A stretch of 64,000 nt of DNA from Tillus elongatus (lineage: Eukaryota > Arthropoda > Insecta > Coleoptera > Cleridae): positions 26,100,739 to 26,164,738 of the forward strand of contig OZ023267.1 in NCBI GenBank assembly GCA_964006375.1, given 5' to 3'. The notes under the pieces are model-generated. The model was not told where the DNA came from, did no database searches, and saw only the letters and a program-made list of their open reading frames with translations. The position numbers and the translations under genes were made by a program. Below, in pieces: positions 36,700-50,512 of the stretch (its first letter is position 1; each line of letters begins with the position of its first letter).

Positions 36700-37319
36700 C
36701 AGTTGTACCGATCATGCGTATTTCGCAGATTAATTTAAGCGCGCTAAAGCACCAAAATCAAAAATTTAAATTACAGTGTGAATTCAAATACTTATTCCCT
36801 GAATATATTTGTAGTTATTAAAGTGATGTTATTATACTCTGCATCGGCATAGTGTAAATTACTGGTTCCTATTAATCATTCTACGTTGATATTTTATGAT
36901 TAAATGTAATGTAAAATATATAGGTAATAAGTATAGGCATCTATAATATGTATACCTGTCCACACCGCTTAGTGGCTCTAACAAATAAAAAACAAAGAGA
37001 TGAACCAGTGTTAATGTCAGGTGTTGGAAACTATGATTATTTTGCATTAACGGTAATAAGACGTGATCCATAAAACTTGACGACCCAAGGGTGTGGTATT
37101 TGCATTACACAATGAAATCAATAAATAAAAAACTACTAACTTGTAAATAATTTTATTTTCAGCTGAAAATCTACGAGTATGCATGATCAACAACTTACCG
37201 TTCACATAATTAAACTCAGTTTTTTCAATTTCAATATCTATTGAATGTTTTTCATTGAGGTGAACTTGGAAGCGTCTATAGTTAAGGGAAGAGTAACCTG
37301 GATGTATTACAAGAAGTCG
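36700..37319. other. No gene recognised
   Basis: Short minus-strand ORFs (36859-37071, 37047-37379) have no recognisable motif and no good supporting context. Confidence 0.4.
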
Positions 37320-39456
37320 TAGCCCAAGCAACAAATTAAGGCATGTTGACCAGCACTCGAGTCCAAATAACCTAACCAAGTTGTAATTTAGTAATAATTA
37401 ACCAAAATGTTGCCTTGATTGTCATAATGACTACAAATTTGGAAATGCGGCTCCGAACTAGCTTATTTTTGACTATTAAAATTACTCCAAAGTCAGTAGC
37501 TTACAAGTAACTAAATTGGGAATAAATTGGTTCAATTTTACTCATAAAATATACTTGAATATACTTTTGTGTTTCAATTCCAGAGTTGGTAATTTTTAGG
37601 TCGAAGTGTGCCACAAATTGGACTGAAAATCGACTACCAAGTCCAGATACCTGAAATACCTACTTTAAGGTAATTTATTACCTAATATTAACCTGCAATA
37701 TGTCTCCGTGGTATAGTAAATTGGAGGTCTTCTTATGAAGTCCAGCTTACATATAAATTACCAATTTCAGTGCAATACAGCACAGGAAATATTTTGGGCA
37801 CTGAGCTAACCTAAAATGGCTTTCTGATCGGCTATAAAGTCATAATTACTGCAGAAATGGTCTTCAAAGTCAAATTGCCTACCTTCAAGTTGAAAATACC
37901 CATAAAATCTGACTTGAAATAAAAATTGTCCTCAAAGTTCAAAGTGTACAGCCGTTAAATACATTTGTGAATCTTATAGGTGTGTCAGTTGATAATCTTC
38001 ATCAATAAAAGTTTATTCTTGTTGTGAATGTGCATGCACCAGTAACAAATACAGTGTTACAATGGCCCTTTGAAACCAATAAAAGTTTACAGACATACTA
38101 CAAATTATTATAGAATAGTAAAGATTGCTTGTATTCAGTTCGTTTCATATTAATAATTATTATTTCGATAATGTTCTCTGTGTAAATCCTAAAAAAGTAT
38201 GACAACTTGATCGGCTACTACTACTAGGTATATGAAAGTAAAACTGAATTTCAGTTATATGCTGGTATCAAATCAGCACGTTTCCCTCTTCAATATAATA
38301 CATATCTTTTCATGCCAAATGGAGTGAAGCATTGGCAACACAGTCAGCTGTCATGTTTATGTTTATTTACTTATTTTATTTTGTTTCTATTTTCTATTAA
38401 TGTCTATATATTATGGAACCAAAGACCAAAAGCGCTGTATAATCATTCCTATATGTCTCTCGGCTGTGCACGGATATAGGTAATATATATTTTTATAGAC
38501 AAAAATGTTTCATTTCTAATAAATTCAAACAAAATTCGTTTACCATATAGTTGAAATTCCCATAATAGGACAAAATGCCTTCAAAGTTTGGTTAGTTTGC
38601 CCTGTCATTAGGGATTGTGACTTATAGGTAAAAAAATAGGGCAAAATTAACTTTCAGGTCAATAATGTTAGAAGGGCAGCCATATTAATTTAATTTTGCG
38701 GTATCCATCTTGATTGTATTGGAAAATGAAAAATATTTTTTTGTTGAATAAAGTGTAATCAAATTTTAGTTCGAAAAAAACATTAAATAATGCTTGTGTA
38801 CCATGACGACAAGATAGTTTTGTGTTGTTTACATCACCAATCCTCCAAAATTAGAATTTCAAGAATTTTGAATAATTTTTTTTATTTTCACTAATCTTAT
38901 CTTTTACACGGGCGCTCGAATTTTATCGCAGTATCATCATCATGTTAACAGAAAAAATATAACCGCAGTGGTTTTTTTCTTTATACAGCGCGAATCTCCT
39001 TTATCATTGTTCCAAATATTTAAAGTAAGTTCTTTGATCATTCAACATGTCATTTTTTAACAAAGATGGACAATATCTCCACTACTATACTGTTTGTTTA
39101 TACATACATAACCACAAATTCTACAGAACCGAATAATGTCACATGCGTAGTTCGTTGTTAAGAACGTCACGGTACTCGGCACCTAGATGTCAGATTCAAG
39201 TAAAGCGTAGCACATATTCACCAATATATTACGTCCATTGGCCCAATGTTGAATAAAAATGCCCTAAATATAACTGAAACGCCTTGGTCGAAACGCCTTG
39301 CTGGACCTATTATCGACTTCCATATTACTTTGACTTTATTCCCCACGTTGGTAATATACACTTAAATTTTACTTGAAAATGACCTGTGGTGATTTGGTCG
39401 TCGACCTATTGGTAGGGCGATTTTACGTCAATTTGACTTTAAATGTTGCTTGGGAG
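37320..39456. mobile_element. Candidate 2.1-kb TIR element
   Basis: The left end AGCCCAAGCAACAAATTAAGG and the right end ...TTTAAATGTTGCTTGGGAG are inverted relative to each other. The interior is AT-rich with no coding region. No target duplication was established, so the call is tentative. Confidence 0.35.
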
Positions 39457-39731
39457 GGTATATATATATAATGATATTCCCTTTTATGTGAGTTGATCAT
39501 GTGTCTGTTTATATACCATATATTTGCTAGAGAATAACTTGGAGCATATTATGGTGCGTTCAGTTTTGACTTTCTCATCATTGTCTTCGATGTTAGGCAC
39601 AAAGTCATGGAAGTTTCGCATATCAGCATACAAATAGATCTTTTCGGTTAACACACGCATGCAGTCACTACACCTTATGATGAAACTGATTTTAAAGAGA
39701 AACCGAGCGATTAATATAATAACCAATAACA

Positions 39732-39734
<3 letters not shown>

Positions 39735-39797
<63 letters not shown>
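39735..39797. repeat. (TA)n at the left edge of mariner 2
   Basis: About 31 TA units directly before ACAGGGTGATTCACCC. Confidence 0.97.
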
Positions 39798-39801
<4 letters not shown>

Positions 39802-39869
39802 CAGGGTGATTCACCCAAACCGTTGGTTAGAATATTTTGCCCTTGTAATCGGAATTTTGATTTGAAAAG

Positions 39870-40424
39870 TGTTAAGAGAACAATAAGGTGTGCAGAAGGG
39901 CAGTCGTAGGCGTGGAAATATAATTGTTAAGAACATTCAATTTATCATTAAAAGTTAGTTTTAGGAAATTTTTCTACACCAAGTAATGTAAATATTGCAT
40001 ATAATTGTAGGTCACAAATGTATCGATAACATTGGCATTGAAATAATTACATAGTTATCCAAATAGTAAACAAAGTGAAATTGCAGCGTACAAGGAATGC
40101 TGACTGCTGAGGTCTGCAAATTATGTAGGATGTAAACCGATTAAAAACTATAAGTAGTATTTGTTGATAAACATTAGGAGACTGTTAATTAGATTCTTAA
40201 GATGTAAAGACGCGACATTTGTGATTTAATTATGTAAACATAAACGAGACTTTTCAATTAAGATTCAGTATGTAAGGAGTTCGGTTTTAAAATTCATTCA
40301 GTTTATTTAGTTCGTAAGCATTGTTAAGTTTAGTGATTTTATTAAAGTTTTATTACATCGATACTATGTCTACAAACGCCTAGTTCGACAATTTATTCCC
40401 CAGTTATCCTCCGCTCCTTAAACA
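39870..40424. mobile_element. Solo LTR with 5-bp target duplication, inside the mariner arm
   Basis: A 555-bp unit begins TGTTAAGAGAACA and ends CTTAAACA. It is flanked by exact AAAAG copies (39865-39869 and 40425-40429). The partner arm lacks this insert, which independently marks its borders. No internal retroelement sequence remains. Confidence 0.85.
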
Positions 40425-41224
40425 AAAAGGGTAGGCCCAGTCAAAGCTGATCTTTGAGGCCAAAATCTTTCCAAGATGTAGGCAGATCCGGTTTTACCGG
40501 AACTTCTATCAACTCGATTTTTTCAAATGGAACATTCTACCTACTATTGCATTTTCAGATTCGTCGCCGAATTCTACGTTAATTTTGTTGAAGCTTACTA
40601 TGTCCCAAATCTTAGCCGTCTCAGAGTAATTTGCAAATTTACGAAATTTTTTTACCGACAAATGCCATCACATGAATCAAAGTATCTATGGGTTGACAAT
40701 GACGTATGATCTGAAATTCTCTGGAGGTATCATAAAAAGGTCGTTTCATCTATTCAAATGAAAAGTTTCCTCGAATTACATACAAGGTGTTTAGAAATTG
40801 ACCTCAAATTTGGCGATGCAAAATCTCAAAAAAATGAAATTTTCAAATGGGACACCCTGTATTTTATTACGCTCTTGGATAGAAAACGGCCATGTCTATA
40901 GAAGTGTATTAGATCTCCCTATACCTATCTAGTACAGTTTCAGAATAAACAGATATTATCTGACTTTCAATAAATTTCCAAGAAGTTGGCGGTTGAAAAA
41001 AAATGCAACAAGTTAATGAACGCATTTATGTTATTTTTACCTACCTAACGTAACATTATCTAACGTAGCCTAACCTAGATACCTATTTTTTTATAAATAT
41101 TTTTTTCGATCAAATCTGAAACGTTTAAGATTTCTTCACGAACTAGTTTAATGTGATGATTAGCAGTATGTTTTGAACTTCGAAACTATCAAAGTAGAAT
41201 AATGTAAAAATATTAACTAAATCA

Positions 41225-42010
41225 TATGACATGCTCGGTGTGATGCCCGTTCAGTTCTAAGCACATCAAAACTTTGCGATGCACAGAGTCGATTGTCGCC
41301 TTCGTCATACGATCTGCTGACAAGTTTTCTAGACTGGTGACTACTCTGTAGAGCAATTCTTCCTTGGTATCAACTGGACTAGAATATAGCTCATTTTTGA
41401 CGTTACCCTACAAACAAAAATGTAGGAGAGTCAAGTCAGGCGATCTAAGTGGCCATCTCCATGATCCCTTACTTCCAAACCAGCGATCTTCAAACAGACG
41501 TGACAACTCCTCATAAACCACAAACGTTGAGTGTGGAGGAGCCCCGTCCATTTGATACCAGCAATATCTTAAAGAACTGAGTGGCAAATTATCCAAGAAG
41601 CTTGTAACACAACCCCTTAGTATGCGAATATATCCTTCACCGCCCAAATTATCATCATAAATGTCATCTGTTGGTTTGTCGAAAATTACAAGCAGAAAAA
41701 CATTTATTCTAAAATTATGCTGGAAGTGTTAATTTCTTGCTATATGAGGCTTGCTCTCTGCTCAATGATGCGAATACCTTTGACTAATTAACCCATGCCG
41801 GTTTAATCCTAATTAATCCCTCCATATGATCTTGGAAAGGAAATTCGTGTTCTTGTAGTTTCGTAATTATGAATTCATAAAACGCGGCACGCTTCTCCTT
41901 ATCACCTGCACCAAGTACCCCTACTGACGCAAAAGAGTAAGGGTGATATTTGTGCTTTGAGAGAATTCTTTGGATTGATGAATAACTTATTCCCAAATCG
42001 ACTCATGTTG
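41225..42010 (-). pseudogene. Mariner 2 transposase pseudogene
   Basis: The minus strand shows a helix-turn-helix block (LGISYSSIQRILSKHKYHPY), then a broken middle where the first-D block is lost. After it come QMDGAPPHSTFVVYEELSRL with the second catalytic D, WPLRSPDLT with the third D, and a C-terminal stretch NELYSSPVDTKEELLYR ending LELNGHHTEHV near 41235. Stops near 41783 and around 41650-41780 and a frame change after SPDLT disable it. The GAPPH and SPDL motifs place it in the DDE_3/mariner superfamily. Its terminal repeats differ from those of mariner 1. Confidence 0.85.
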
Positions 42011-42187
42011 CAGGTATAGACGATTGTGGGTAAGCCTGAAAATAGGCTAGGACGTTGATCTCATTATTTTCATCTTCTTTCACTTAATGAGGAACCTGCT
42101 TAACTGTATTGAGATTCAGACGTAAAAAATTGGCCTCAACGCGTCTAAACTTCTGATTGTTTATAACGGATAATGTAGGATACTTCT

Positions 42188-42663
42188 CATTAAAAGCCCA
42201 GAGAGACTTTGTCGGACCAGAACCGGTGCTGGGGATAACATCTTGCAAAGCAAAACGCACCTTAAAGACCTGGACAGAAAGAATGACAATCCAATATTGG
42301 CAAAATCTTCCAGGATTAGCTCACTCTAAGGCCTTCATAAATGGCCTGTCTGAGTCAAGGGCTAAAAAACTTCTAGAGATAAACAGACAACAACTGTGTA
42401 CTCTAGTCGGCCTGTATACAGGACACTGCCGCTTGAGGCACCACATGCACCGTATTGGGGTCGGTCAGGAGACCGAGTGCCGGCTGTGTATGGAGAGTGA
42501 CGAGACAGCAGAGCACGTGCTGTGTTCCTGTCCGGCAGCGGACAGGACTAGATACCTGCTATTTGGCAAGGTAAAGCTTGCTCCAGAGGATCTGGATCAA
42601 CTCATTAAAAGCATGGCAAGTTCTGCCTACCACTTTACTACATTCCCCGTGAAAGTAAAGTAA
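42188..42663 (+). pseudogene. Loa-like LINE ORF2 C-terminal fragment
   Basis: From RDFVGPEPVLGIT onward about 158 codons align with the end of the ORF2 at 15 kb, downstream of RNase H (there FMGPEPALGVS). Shared features are PGLAHSKAFINGLSESRAK, LYTGHCRLRHHMHRIG and the CxxC-H-C finger ECRLCMESDETAEHVLCSC. The frame is intact to the TAA at 42661-42663, so this tail gives a look at a complete C terminus (LLFGKVKLAPEDLDQLIK...). Divergence shows it is another family than the 15-kb element. It sits 5'-truncated within mariner 2. Confidence 0.85.
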
Positions 42664-43437
42664 ATCTAAAATAACAGGATTTGTATAACCACACAACTGA
42701 CTACTCATTTTGCATAACAATATTGCAGATCAACCACGAGTATTTATGAACTTGACAACTGAAAATTGAAATGAAACTGTCACTAGGAGTTGTCTGCTCA
42801 TTGCAATTTTTTCCATGGCTAACTAACGTCTTTAAAATTTGTTGAAAGTCAGTAGATATCTGTTTATTCGGAAAGTGTACTAGATATGTATAGGAAAACC
42901 GAATACACTTCCATAGACATTGAAGTTTTCTATCCAATAGCGTAATACAATATAGGATATCGCATTTGAAAATTTCAATTTTTTTTCAGATTTTCCATCG
43001 TCAACTTTGAGCTGATTTTCTGAACACTTGTATGTAATTTGAGGAAAGTTCTCATTTGAATAGATGAAACGACCTTTTTATATGACCCCTAGAAACTTTC
43101 AAATTATACGTTGTTTTCAACCCATAGATACCTTTGATTCATGTGGTGGTTTGAAAACATTTCCTATATTTGCGAATAACTGAAACCGATAGTATTTGGG
43201 ACATAGTGACCTCAGCAAAGTTGATGGAGGATTCAGCGGTGAAACTGAGAATGCGATAATATATAGAATGTTACATTTGAAAAAATCGAATTAATGGTAG
43301 TTCCGCTGAAACCGGATGTGCCGCCATCTTGGAAATATTTTAGCCTGAAAGAATAGCTTTGACTAGGCGTACCATGACATTTTCAAATCAAAATTCCAAT
43401 TAGAAGTACAAAAGATTCTAACCAACGGTTTGGGTGA

Positions 43438-44489
<1,052 letters not shown>

Positions 44490-46133
44490 TCACTAAAGAC
44501 GCACAAGTGTTAATTTAAATTTTTATTCTGAAAGTTGACGTTACTATCGATACAGCAAAAGTTGTCAGCATCCGTTTAAATTGTCATAGTTTGTCATGCA
44601 ATATTATTTGTTGCTTCGGCTATTCGACATTATGTCTTATAATCAGTATAGCTTAAATGAATTGGCTAACATGCATTTAGTATATGGAGAGGGTGGATGT
44701 AATTTAAATTTTTATTCTGAAAGTTGACGTTACTATCGATACAGCAAAAGTTGCCAGCATCAGTTTAAATTGTCATAGTTTGTCATGCAATATTATTTGT
44801 TGCTTCGGCTATTCGACATTATGTCTTATAATCAGTATAGCTTAAATGAATTGGCTGACATGCATTTAGTATATGGAGAGGGTGGATGTAATTTTATAGA
44901 GTCTGGAAGGCGATATGCTGAAAATTTTCCTGGTCGACAAGTTCCTTACCCTTGCTTTTGCTGCAATTGACTGAAGGTTTCTACATTATACCACTGAGCA
45001 TGCTCGTCCACGATCTGCAAGGACTGAACATATGGAGGAAGCTGTTTTAAGCGCGGTTGAAGAAAATCTACATACAAGGTTAAGAAGGATTGCTGCTGAA
45101 GTGAATGTTTCCAAGTCTACAGTCCACAACGCCTTAAAAGAACAGCAGCTACGGCCCTACCATCTAACTCGAGTACACGAATTTTTGCCCCAAGATTACA
45201 ATGCCAGAATACATTTCTGTGATTGGATTAGGAACAAAGAGAATGGAAACAATACCTTCTGCGACACACTCTTATTTACTGACGAATCCTGTTTCACAAA
45301 AAATGAAGTACTGAATTTACGTAACAGTTATGAATGGAATGATGTTAATCCAAAAGCAACCATTGTGTCCCATTCCCAATAGCAGTTTTCCATCAATTTG
45401 TGGGCTGGAATTGTCGGTGATCATTTGTTAGGACCCGTTGACATACCTCTATTTTTAAATGGGGTTCAGTATCTATTTTATTTAAATACATTGCCTGGTA
45501 TATTAGAAGATTTGACTTTGAATGTTAGGAGTGGTATGTGATTTATGCATGAGGGTCCACTACCACATTATGCTCACCAGTGTGGCAATTTCTCAATACA
45601 CAGTTTGATGGGCTCTGGATTGGTCGTTGCCAAGATGCATCTGTAAATTGGCCGGTCACATCACCCGACCTAAATATTTAAGATTTTTATTTTTGGGGAT
45701 TTATGAAAAGTACAGTTTATGCGACACCAGTACAAACTCGGCAGGAACTATGGGCACGAATTCTGAAATCGTCAAAGCTGGTTAGACGAGATATTGGAGT
45801 TTTGTCTAGAGCAAGACAATCTTTTCTGCGACGCACAGCTTTGTGTATAGAAGTAAAGGGGCACAATTTGAGCATCTGCTATAGTGTCTAATAATTTCCT
45901 AATTTAATAAATGATCTTTTCCATTTCTGCTCAGTATTTTATATTAATCCATTTATCCACAAACGTAAGTAAAAATGTTCGTTATTCTCTTTTATTCAAT
46001 AAAAATATCTGCAATTTATTGTTTGACAATATAAACTGCTGTTGGCAACTTTTGCTGTATCTATAGTAACGGAAACTTTCAGTTTAAAAATCTAAATTAA
46101 TACTTCTACATCAAAACTTCTACACCCTGTCTT
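44490..46133 (+). mobile_element. Third mariner-type element, with an internal tandem duplication
   Basis: Inverted blocks TTACTATCGATACAGCAAAAGTTG (near 44541) and its near-complement at about 46040-46075 mark the ends; the right terminus reads CTACACCCTGT at 46133. The left outermost bases are degraded. A 189-nt tandem duplication covers about 44510-44698 and 44699-44887. Confidence 0.7.
44821..45891 (+). pseudogene. Mariner 3 transposase pseudogene
   Basis: The plus strand reads MSYNQYSLNELADMHLVYGE, then after a frame break EHARPRSARTEHMEEAVLSA, an HTH (LRRIAAEVNVSKSTVHNAL) and LLFTDESCFTKNEVLNLRNS with the first D. Next come NLWAGIVGDHLLGPV, a second-D block changed to HEGPLPHYA, and SPDLNI with the third D, followed by FYFWGFMKSTVYATPVQTRQ. 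Stops at 45380-45382 and 45541-45543, plus shifts near 44967 and 45590, disable it. Start at 44821 is chosen because the preceding codons are duplicated non-coding terminal repeat. Otherwise it is a close-to-complete relic of the DDE_3 family. Confidence 0.85.
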
Positions 46134-46149
46134 CAGTCCTCTTTGACTT

Positions 46150-47290
46150 CATTATTTCTACGATCCCTCTCTTCACAGTATTCCATGCCCTCTCACATCA
46201 CAGCATATTTTCAAAATCTCATCTTGTGTACTTAATGACCATGTTTTCTGGCCTATCTCTATCACCGCAATACGTACAGTCCTCGCGGTCAACTATTTTC
46301 ATTTTACTTGTCGACCATTTTCGTTTTACTCAGGTAAGACCTGAAGCGCCCATGGCCTGAGGGAAATTGAGTAAAATAGTAATCCCCCTCCCAATTCTAT
46401 TTGGATATCAATGTCTGTATGTGTGGAATAAGCCTTTTTGTCTACTGGCATGTTGACGTTTCCTCTTCTCATTCTCGCTGCCACTTCAACATTGTGTCTG
46501 TGCTTGCCTCATTTTTTTCTTCTCTTCTATTTTAGTGCCTTTCATAAGATACCTCTCTAGCCAATAAGTGTAAAGGCAGCGTTCCTGCAATCACCTGTAT
46601 CGCTTTGGTTGCCACTGTTCTATATGCACTTGCTATTCTGATGGCTACCTTCCTCTGTGCCCGCTCAACCTTTTTTCTACACGTTGGGTTTGACAACACG
46701 GCCTTCCATGTTCGCGCGTCATACAGTATGATTGAGTTTACCACACGACTCAGCACTCTCCTTCTCCCTGGTTTTGTTCCACCGATATTTGGCATCAGAC
46801 GCCCTAGCTTTGCAACCATCATGTCTGCTTTTGCCTCTACTCTTTATATGCGCACACCCATGTTCATGTTATGTCCTATTTGTATGCCGATGTAGTTCAG
46901 GCTTTTCTGTGACTGAATTTTATGCATTCCCCACCTTGACAGTTACTGTTCTTCGTCCCACTAGCACTATATTTTCAGTTCTGTGAGGCCCGAGTTGTAG
47001 ACCTCTTTTTTCCATCCAGGTTTACACCCTCGTCGCTGACCAGTTGATATTATCTTCTATGTCAGCCTTGTTTCCTCCGCTTACAACCAGCGTTAAATAT
47101 CTACATACCCTATAATAGCAGTCCAGACTAAAAACCTTACCGTAACACAAGTTCCACAGTGTTGGTGCTAGGATTGACCCCTGAGGTACGCCACATGTAA
47201 CCTGCATCCGATATTTCTGTGCATTCAGTAGCTGCCTGTGTTCCAGGTAACTACATACTATATTCAGAAGATTAGCTCAACTTGCCTCTT
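46150..47290 (-). pseudogene. R1-like LINE RT to C-terminal fragment
   Basis: The minus strand has VTCGVPQGSILAPTLWN (before the catalytic aspartates), a decayed YADD region (VCRYLTLVVSGG), then LGRLMPNIGG, RRRVLSRVVNSIILYDAR, RKVAIRIASAYRTV and VIAGTLPLHLLA. These are signature blocks of R1-clade thumbs. Frame-shifted C-terminal words follow: FTQFPSGHGRFRSYLSK and the finger CTYCGDRDRPENMV near 46255. Upstream parts are absent. The 3' end abuts the end of mariner 3. Multiple frame changes make it dead. Whether it targeted rDNA cannot be told. Confidence 0.8.
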
Positions 47291-47298
47291 TCTTATGT

Positions 47299-49132
47299 AG
47301 TAGTAGTAGTAGTGGTAGTAACAATGGTGGGGAGGCTAGCGCCGGGCAAGTAGTCCAAAACGGGACCTTTTTTGCCGACCCCGGCAACGCAGCAGCCCTG
47401 CCCTACAACTCCCCGGTTTCGTAATCAAACCTCCTCGACCTCGAAATAAAGGCCATGGCGGTTTTCCATTGGATGGAACTTACCTGGCTCCCCGAACCAA
47501 ACAATTCTGTTTGAAGACTTCCAAAAGCCTCGCATTCACACAGGTGGTGGTAAGACGTTTCTTCAGTCTCGCCGCATTCCTGGCAAATGGGATCCCTCAC
47601 GACACCTACCAATGTAAGGTGTCCTCAGAGAGTACTGTGGCTTGTTAGCATCCCAATGATGCGGCGGAGCGTAGAACGACACCTAACAAGAAGCGTCTTG
47701 TTTCTATCGGGCCTCTCCATGAAATTCCTTGCCTGCCTACAGCCGTTGACGGACCTCTGGTGCTTCTCCATGGCCTCCTCAGTCCATTTATCTAGTGCGT
47801 CGGAGAGCACCTTCCTAATTATGCCTATCCCGGACAGTCCCGTAAGAGCGTCAGCGCACTCCTTAACCAGCATTGACCTAATTATGGACGCGCAGACTGC
47901 TCGGAGGGTAGCCCGACTATCTGAGCAAATGTATACATATTCCTCAGGGCTCAGACTCACATCCTGTCGATTAGCTACAGACAGAATAGCGTACACTTCC
48001 GTTTCGAATGCAGTGGTATATGCGCCCAGAGCATAACTCGCGCGAACCCCCAGGCTATTGATGTATATTTCCGCCCTGGAGGAATGTTGCTCCTCCAACC
48101 GTGATCCGTCGGTAAAACAGACCAGGCTAGATAGAAAGCAACCTCATCTTCCTTCCGTTGATCTTTTTTTTTTGATACAGGAGGGGGAAATGCTCATGCA
48201 GACCCCATTTACGGTCCCGTAGGTGCCGTGGAATATTGAGGCACTGTGACTAAAACTCCCTCCCCTGGGAGCACCGAACTTTAGTCCATACCTCTGTCGG
48301 AAAGATTTCACACAATGGCTTTTTGGGTATGAATGTTTCCATTCTGTTTTTGCCGCGGGGGCGTTAGCAGGTAAGTATAAGCTTTGGACGCTTATGCTTA
48401 TGTGGAAGTTGCTCATCGTACTCGGTGGCACTACGGAGGAGAGCATTTAGGTGAGAAGCGGCTTTTGCGAACTGAGTTGTGGATAGTAGAGTTATGAACT
48501 CAAGTATCGAAGGCATTTCCAGATCAGAGTGAATTTGACTGTTTCGGAAAAACCATGGCGCTCCGGTAACCATTCTCGGAATTTTATTCTGGGTGATCTG
48601 AAGGGTCTTGATGTGTGTTGCAGGCGCGGTGGCTCATGCAGGGATGCATAGGTCATCGCTGGCCGGATGATGACTTTGTACATGAGCGACTTGTTGTTCA
48701 TGGACAGTTTGGAATTTCTATTTAGAAGTGCGAACAGCTTCGAGATGAACATCGAGGCTTTTTTTCGGGAGTGATCGACATGGGAGCGCCATGTTAAGTC
48801 TTTGTTGAGGAAAACCCCGAAGTATTTGGCGGAATCTTGCCAGGGAATTAGACGGTTGTCTAATGATACGTGTTCGTGAGGTGTGTGTCTCCTCTTGGAA
48901 AATAGGACAGCTGAACATTTATCGGGGTTTATAGCTAGAAGGGATTTCCTATACCTTGCTTGTAGCTCGACTACGGCGGTCTGAAGTCGTTCGGTTATTA
49001 TCCTCGGCTGAGTGGAGCTGCTGAGGATGGTAGTGTCGACTGCGTACAGTGCGTATGTCACGTTTAGGGGAGCTGTCGGGATGTCTGCGACAAATATATT
49101 GTACAGCAGAGGGGATATCGTTGATCTTTGCT
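47299..49132 (-). pseudogene. RNase H-bearing LINE, 5'-truncated inside RT
   Basis: The minus strand begins within the RT (ISPLLYNIFVADIPTAPLNV). It passes the catalytic box as YAVDT (normally YADDT, so the second aspartate position is lost), then DSAKYFGVFLNKDLTWRSHV and LMYKVIIRPAMTYAS. After a broken stretch (48100-48490) come an RNase H (CFTDGSRLEEQ, ETEVYAILSVA, CSDSRATL) and a finger (CQECGETEETSYHHLCEC) near 47560. The 3' end is a GTAGTAGTAGTAG-type triplet tail at about 47299-47320. A short plus-strand relative is at 50049-50388. The family is I/R1-like by the RNase H arrangement. Confidence 0.82.
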
Positions 49133-50048
49133 AGAGATTCTGAGGGTATATGATCTAGTTAGCCTAATATAATCCTTTGCATTTTGTACCTTGGTGGTGA
49201 AAATTGCTATAAAGTAAAACAGTCTCAAATCCATTAAAAACTAGTTCTAGGAATCTGAAAGAGATAGTAAAACAAATATATTTAACGAAAAGACAACATT
49301 TATTTAATAACTATTATTTACAGGATATAACATACGAGAAAATAATTAGTAGAATGTAATAATATAATAAGTTTTACATTACTTGTATTTTCTAAAGGAA
49401 TATTATGACACAGTTTTCTAATCAATAAATACAAAAATATATCAAGTGACTCGCGGGATACTTATGTCAGAAATTAAGCATCGAGAAAACAAAAGATAAA
49501 TTACATATAGGAATCAATTTCGATTATCACATTACAAAATTAAATTGTTTACATTATAGCAAAGTTCCATGAAACAGGAAGTCCAATGATTTAGTATTTT
49601 TTTTACAAATTATACAAGTTTACTGCACTTTTTCATTTCTTTTTATATATATTTACAAATATCCCAACCTGGGAATGAGACTGAACATGCATTTGAAAAA
49701 ATAAAACACCTGAGGGTTTTATGAACAGGCCACAATAATAGTATACATTTTGAAAAGGTGTTTATCCTAATCCGCAATAATATAAAGTATAGTTATGGAT
49801 AATATTTTAATTTTCTTTAATTCAAAAAGTGAAATCGTTCAAACCCCGACAACAGTTTTACTAACAAAAAAAAATAGTTCACGCCAAACACCAAGATAGA
49901 GCAAACTGCAGGCGAACTGACAACGTTGTAAATTGTAAGTGGATATCACACCAAACACAAGCTTCTACGTTAGGTTGCTCAAAGGTAGTTCTCGCGTCAC
50001 AATGTTACGTAAATGTGATGCGTACCATCTCTGACTTACATAACTTTG
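49133..50048. other. AT-rich non-coding stretch; possible 3' UTR
   Basis: No coding region. TTTATT words near 49298 would be a minus-strand polyadenylation signal, but no supporting exon is identified. The sequence right before the LINE insertion (50037-50048) is its target site. Confidence 0.35.
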
Positions 50049-50388
50049 GGTGCTCACAGGCCACTGCGCCCTTAGAAGACACCTCACATTAATTGGTGTA
50101 GAGAGGGATCCCATTTGACAGGAATGTGGCGAGGATGATGAAACGTCCTACCACTACCTGTGCGAATGCGAGGCTTTTGGGAGTCTTCTAGCAGAATTGT
50201 TCGAATCGAGGACTCTGCAGAGGAATCAGGAAGTACCGTCCAATTAAAGACCGTCACGGCCTTCATCTCGAGGTCGAGGCGGTTTGGCGACGGACCCGAG
50301 GAGTAGAGCATGGTTGCTGAGGTTGGCAAAAAGGGCCCATGGTGACCTACTTGCTTGGCGTTGGCCTCCCCACCACTGCTACTACTAC
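50049..50388 (+). mobile_element. Short 5'-truncated LINE insertion with 12-bp target duplication
   Basis: TACATAACTTTG is duplicated at 50037-50048 and 50389-50400. The 340-bp insert reads LTGHCALRRHLTLIGVERDP and then CGEDDETSYHYLCECEAFG. This is the same C-terminal finger as in the minus-strand element at 47.4 kb. It ends in a CTACTACTA triplet tail. One stop (before QECG) and others make it non-functional. Confidence 0.9.
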
Positions 50389-50512
50389 TACATAACTTTG
50401 CTACACTGGCTGACAAAAACTGTTGAAATGTAGATCTTACCTCGCGCTGAGCATTTTTTTTTCAAAAACAAATCGACCCTCTAATTTATGCCCCTATATC
50501 CTGGGTATTATG

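Noticed and set aside
46605..46986. Plus-strand ORFs at 46605-46986 and 47587-48036
   Set aside because: Antisense shadows of the minus-strand R1-like and RNase H-bearing LINE relics.
50400..50460. Minus-strand ATGCTCAGCGCGAG before GTAAGA as a host first exon
   Set aside because: Only five codons, no acceptor or downstream exon could be supported.
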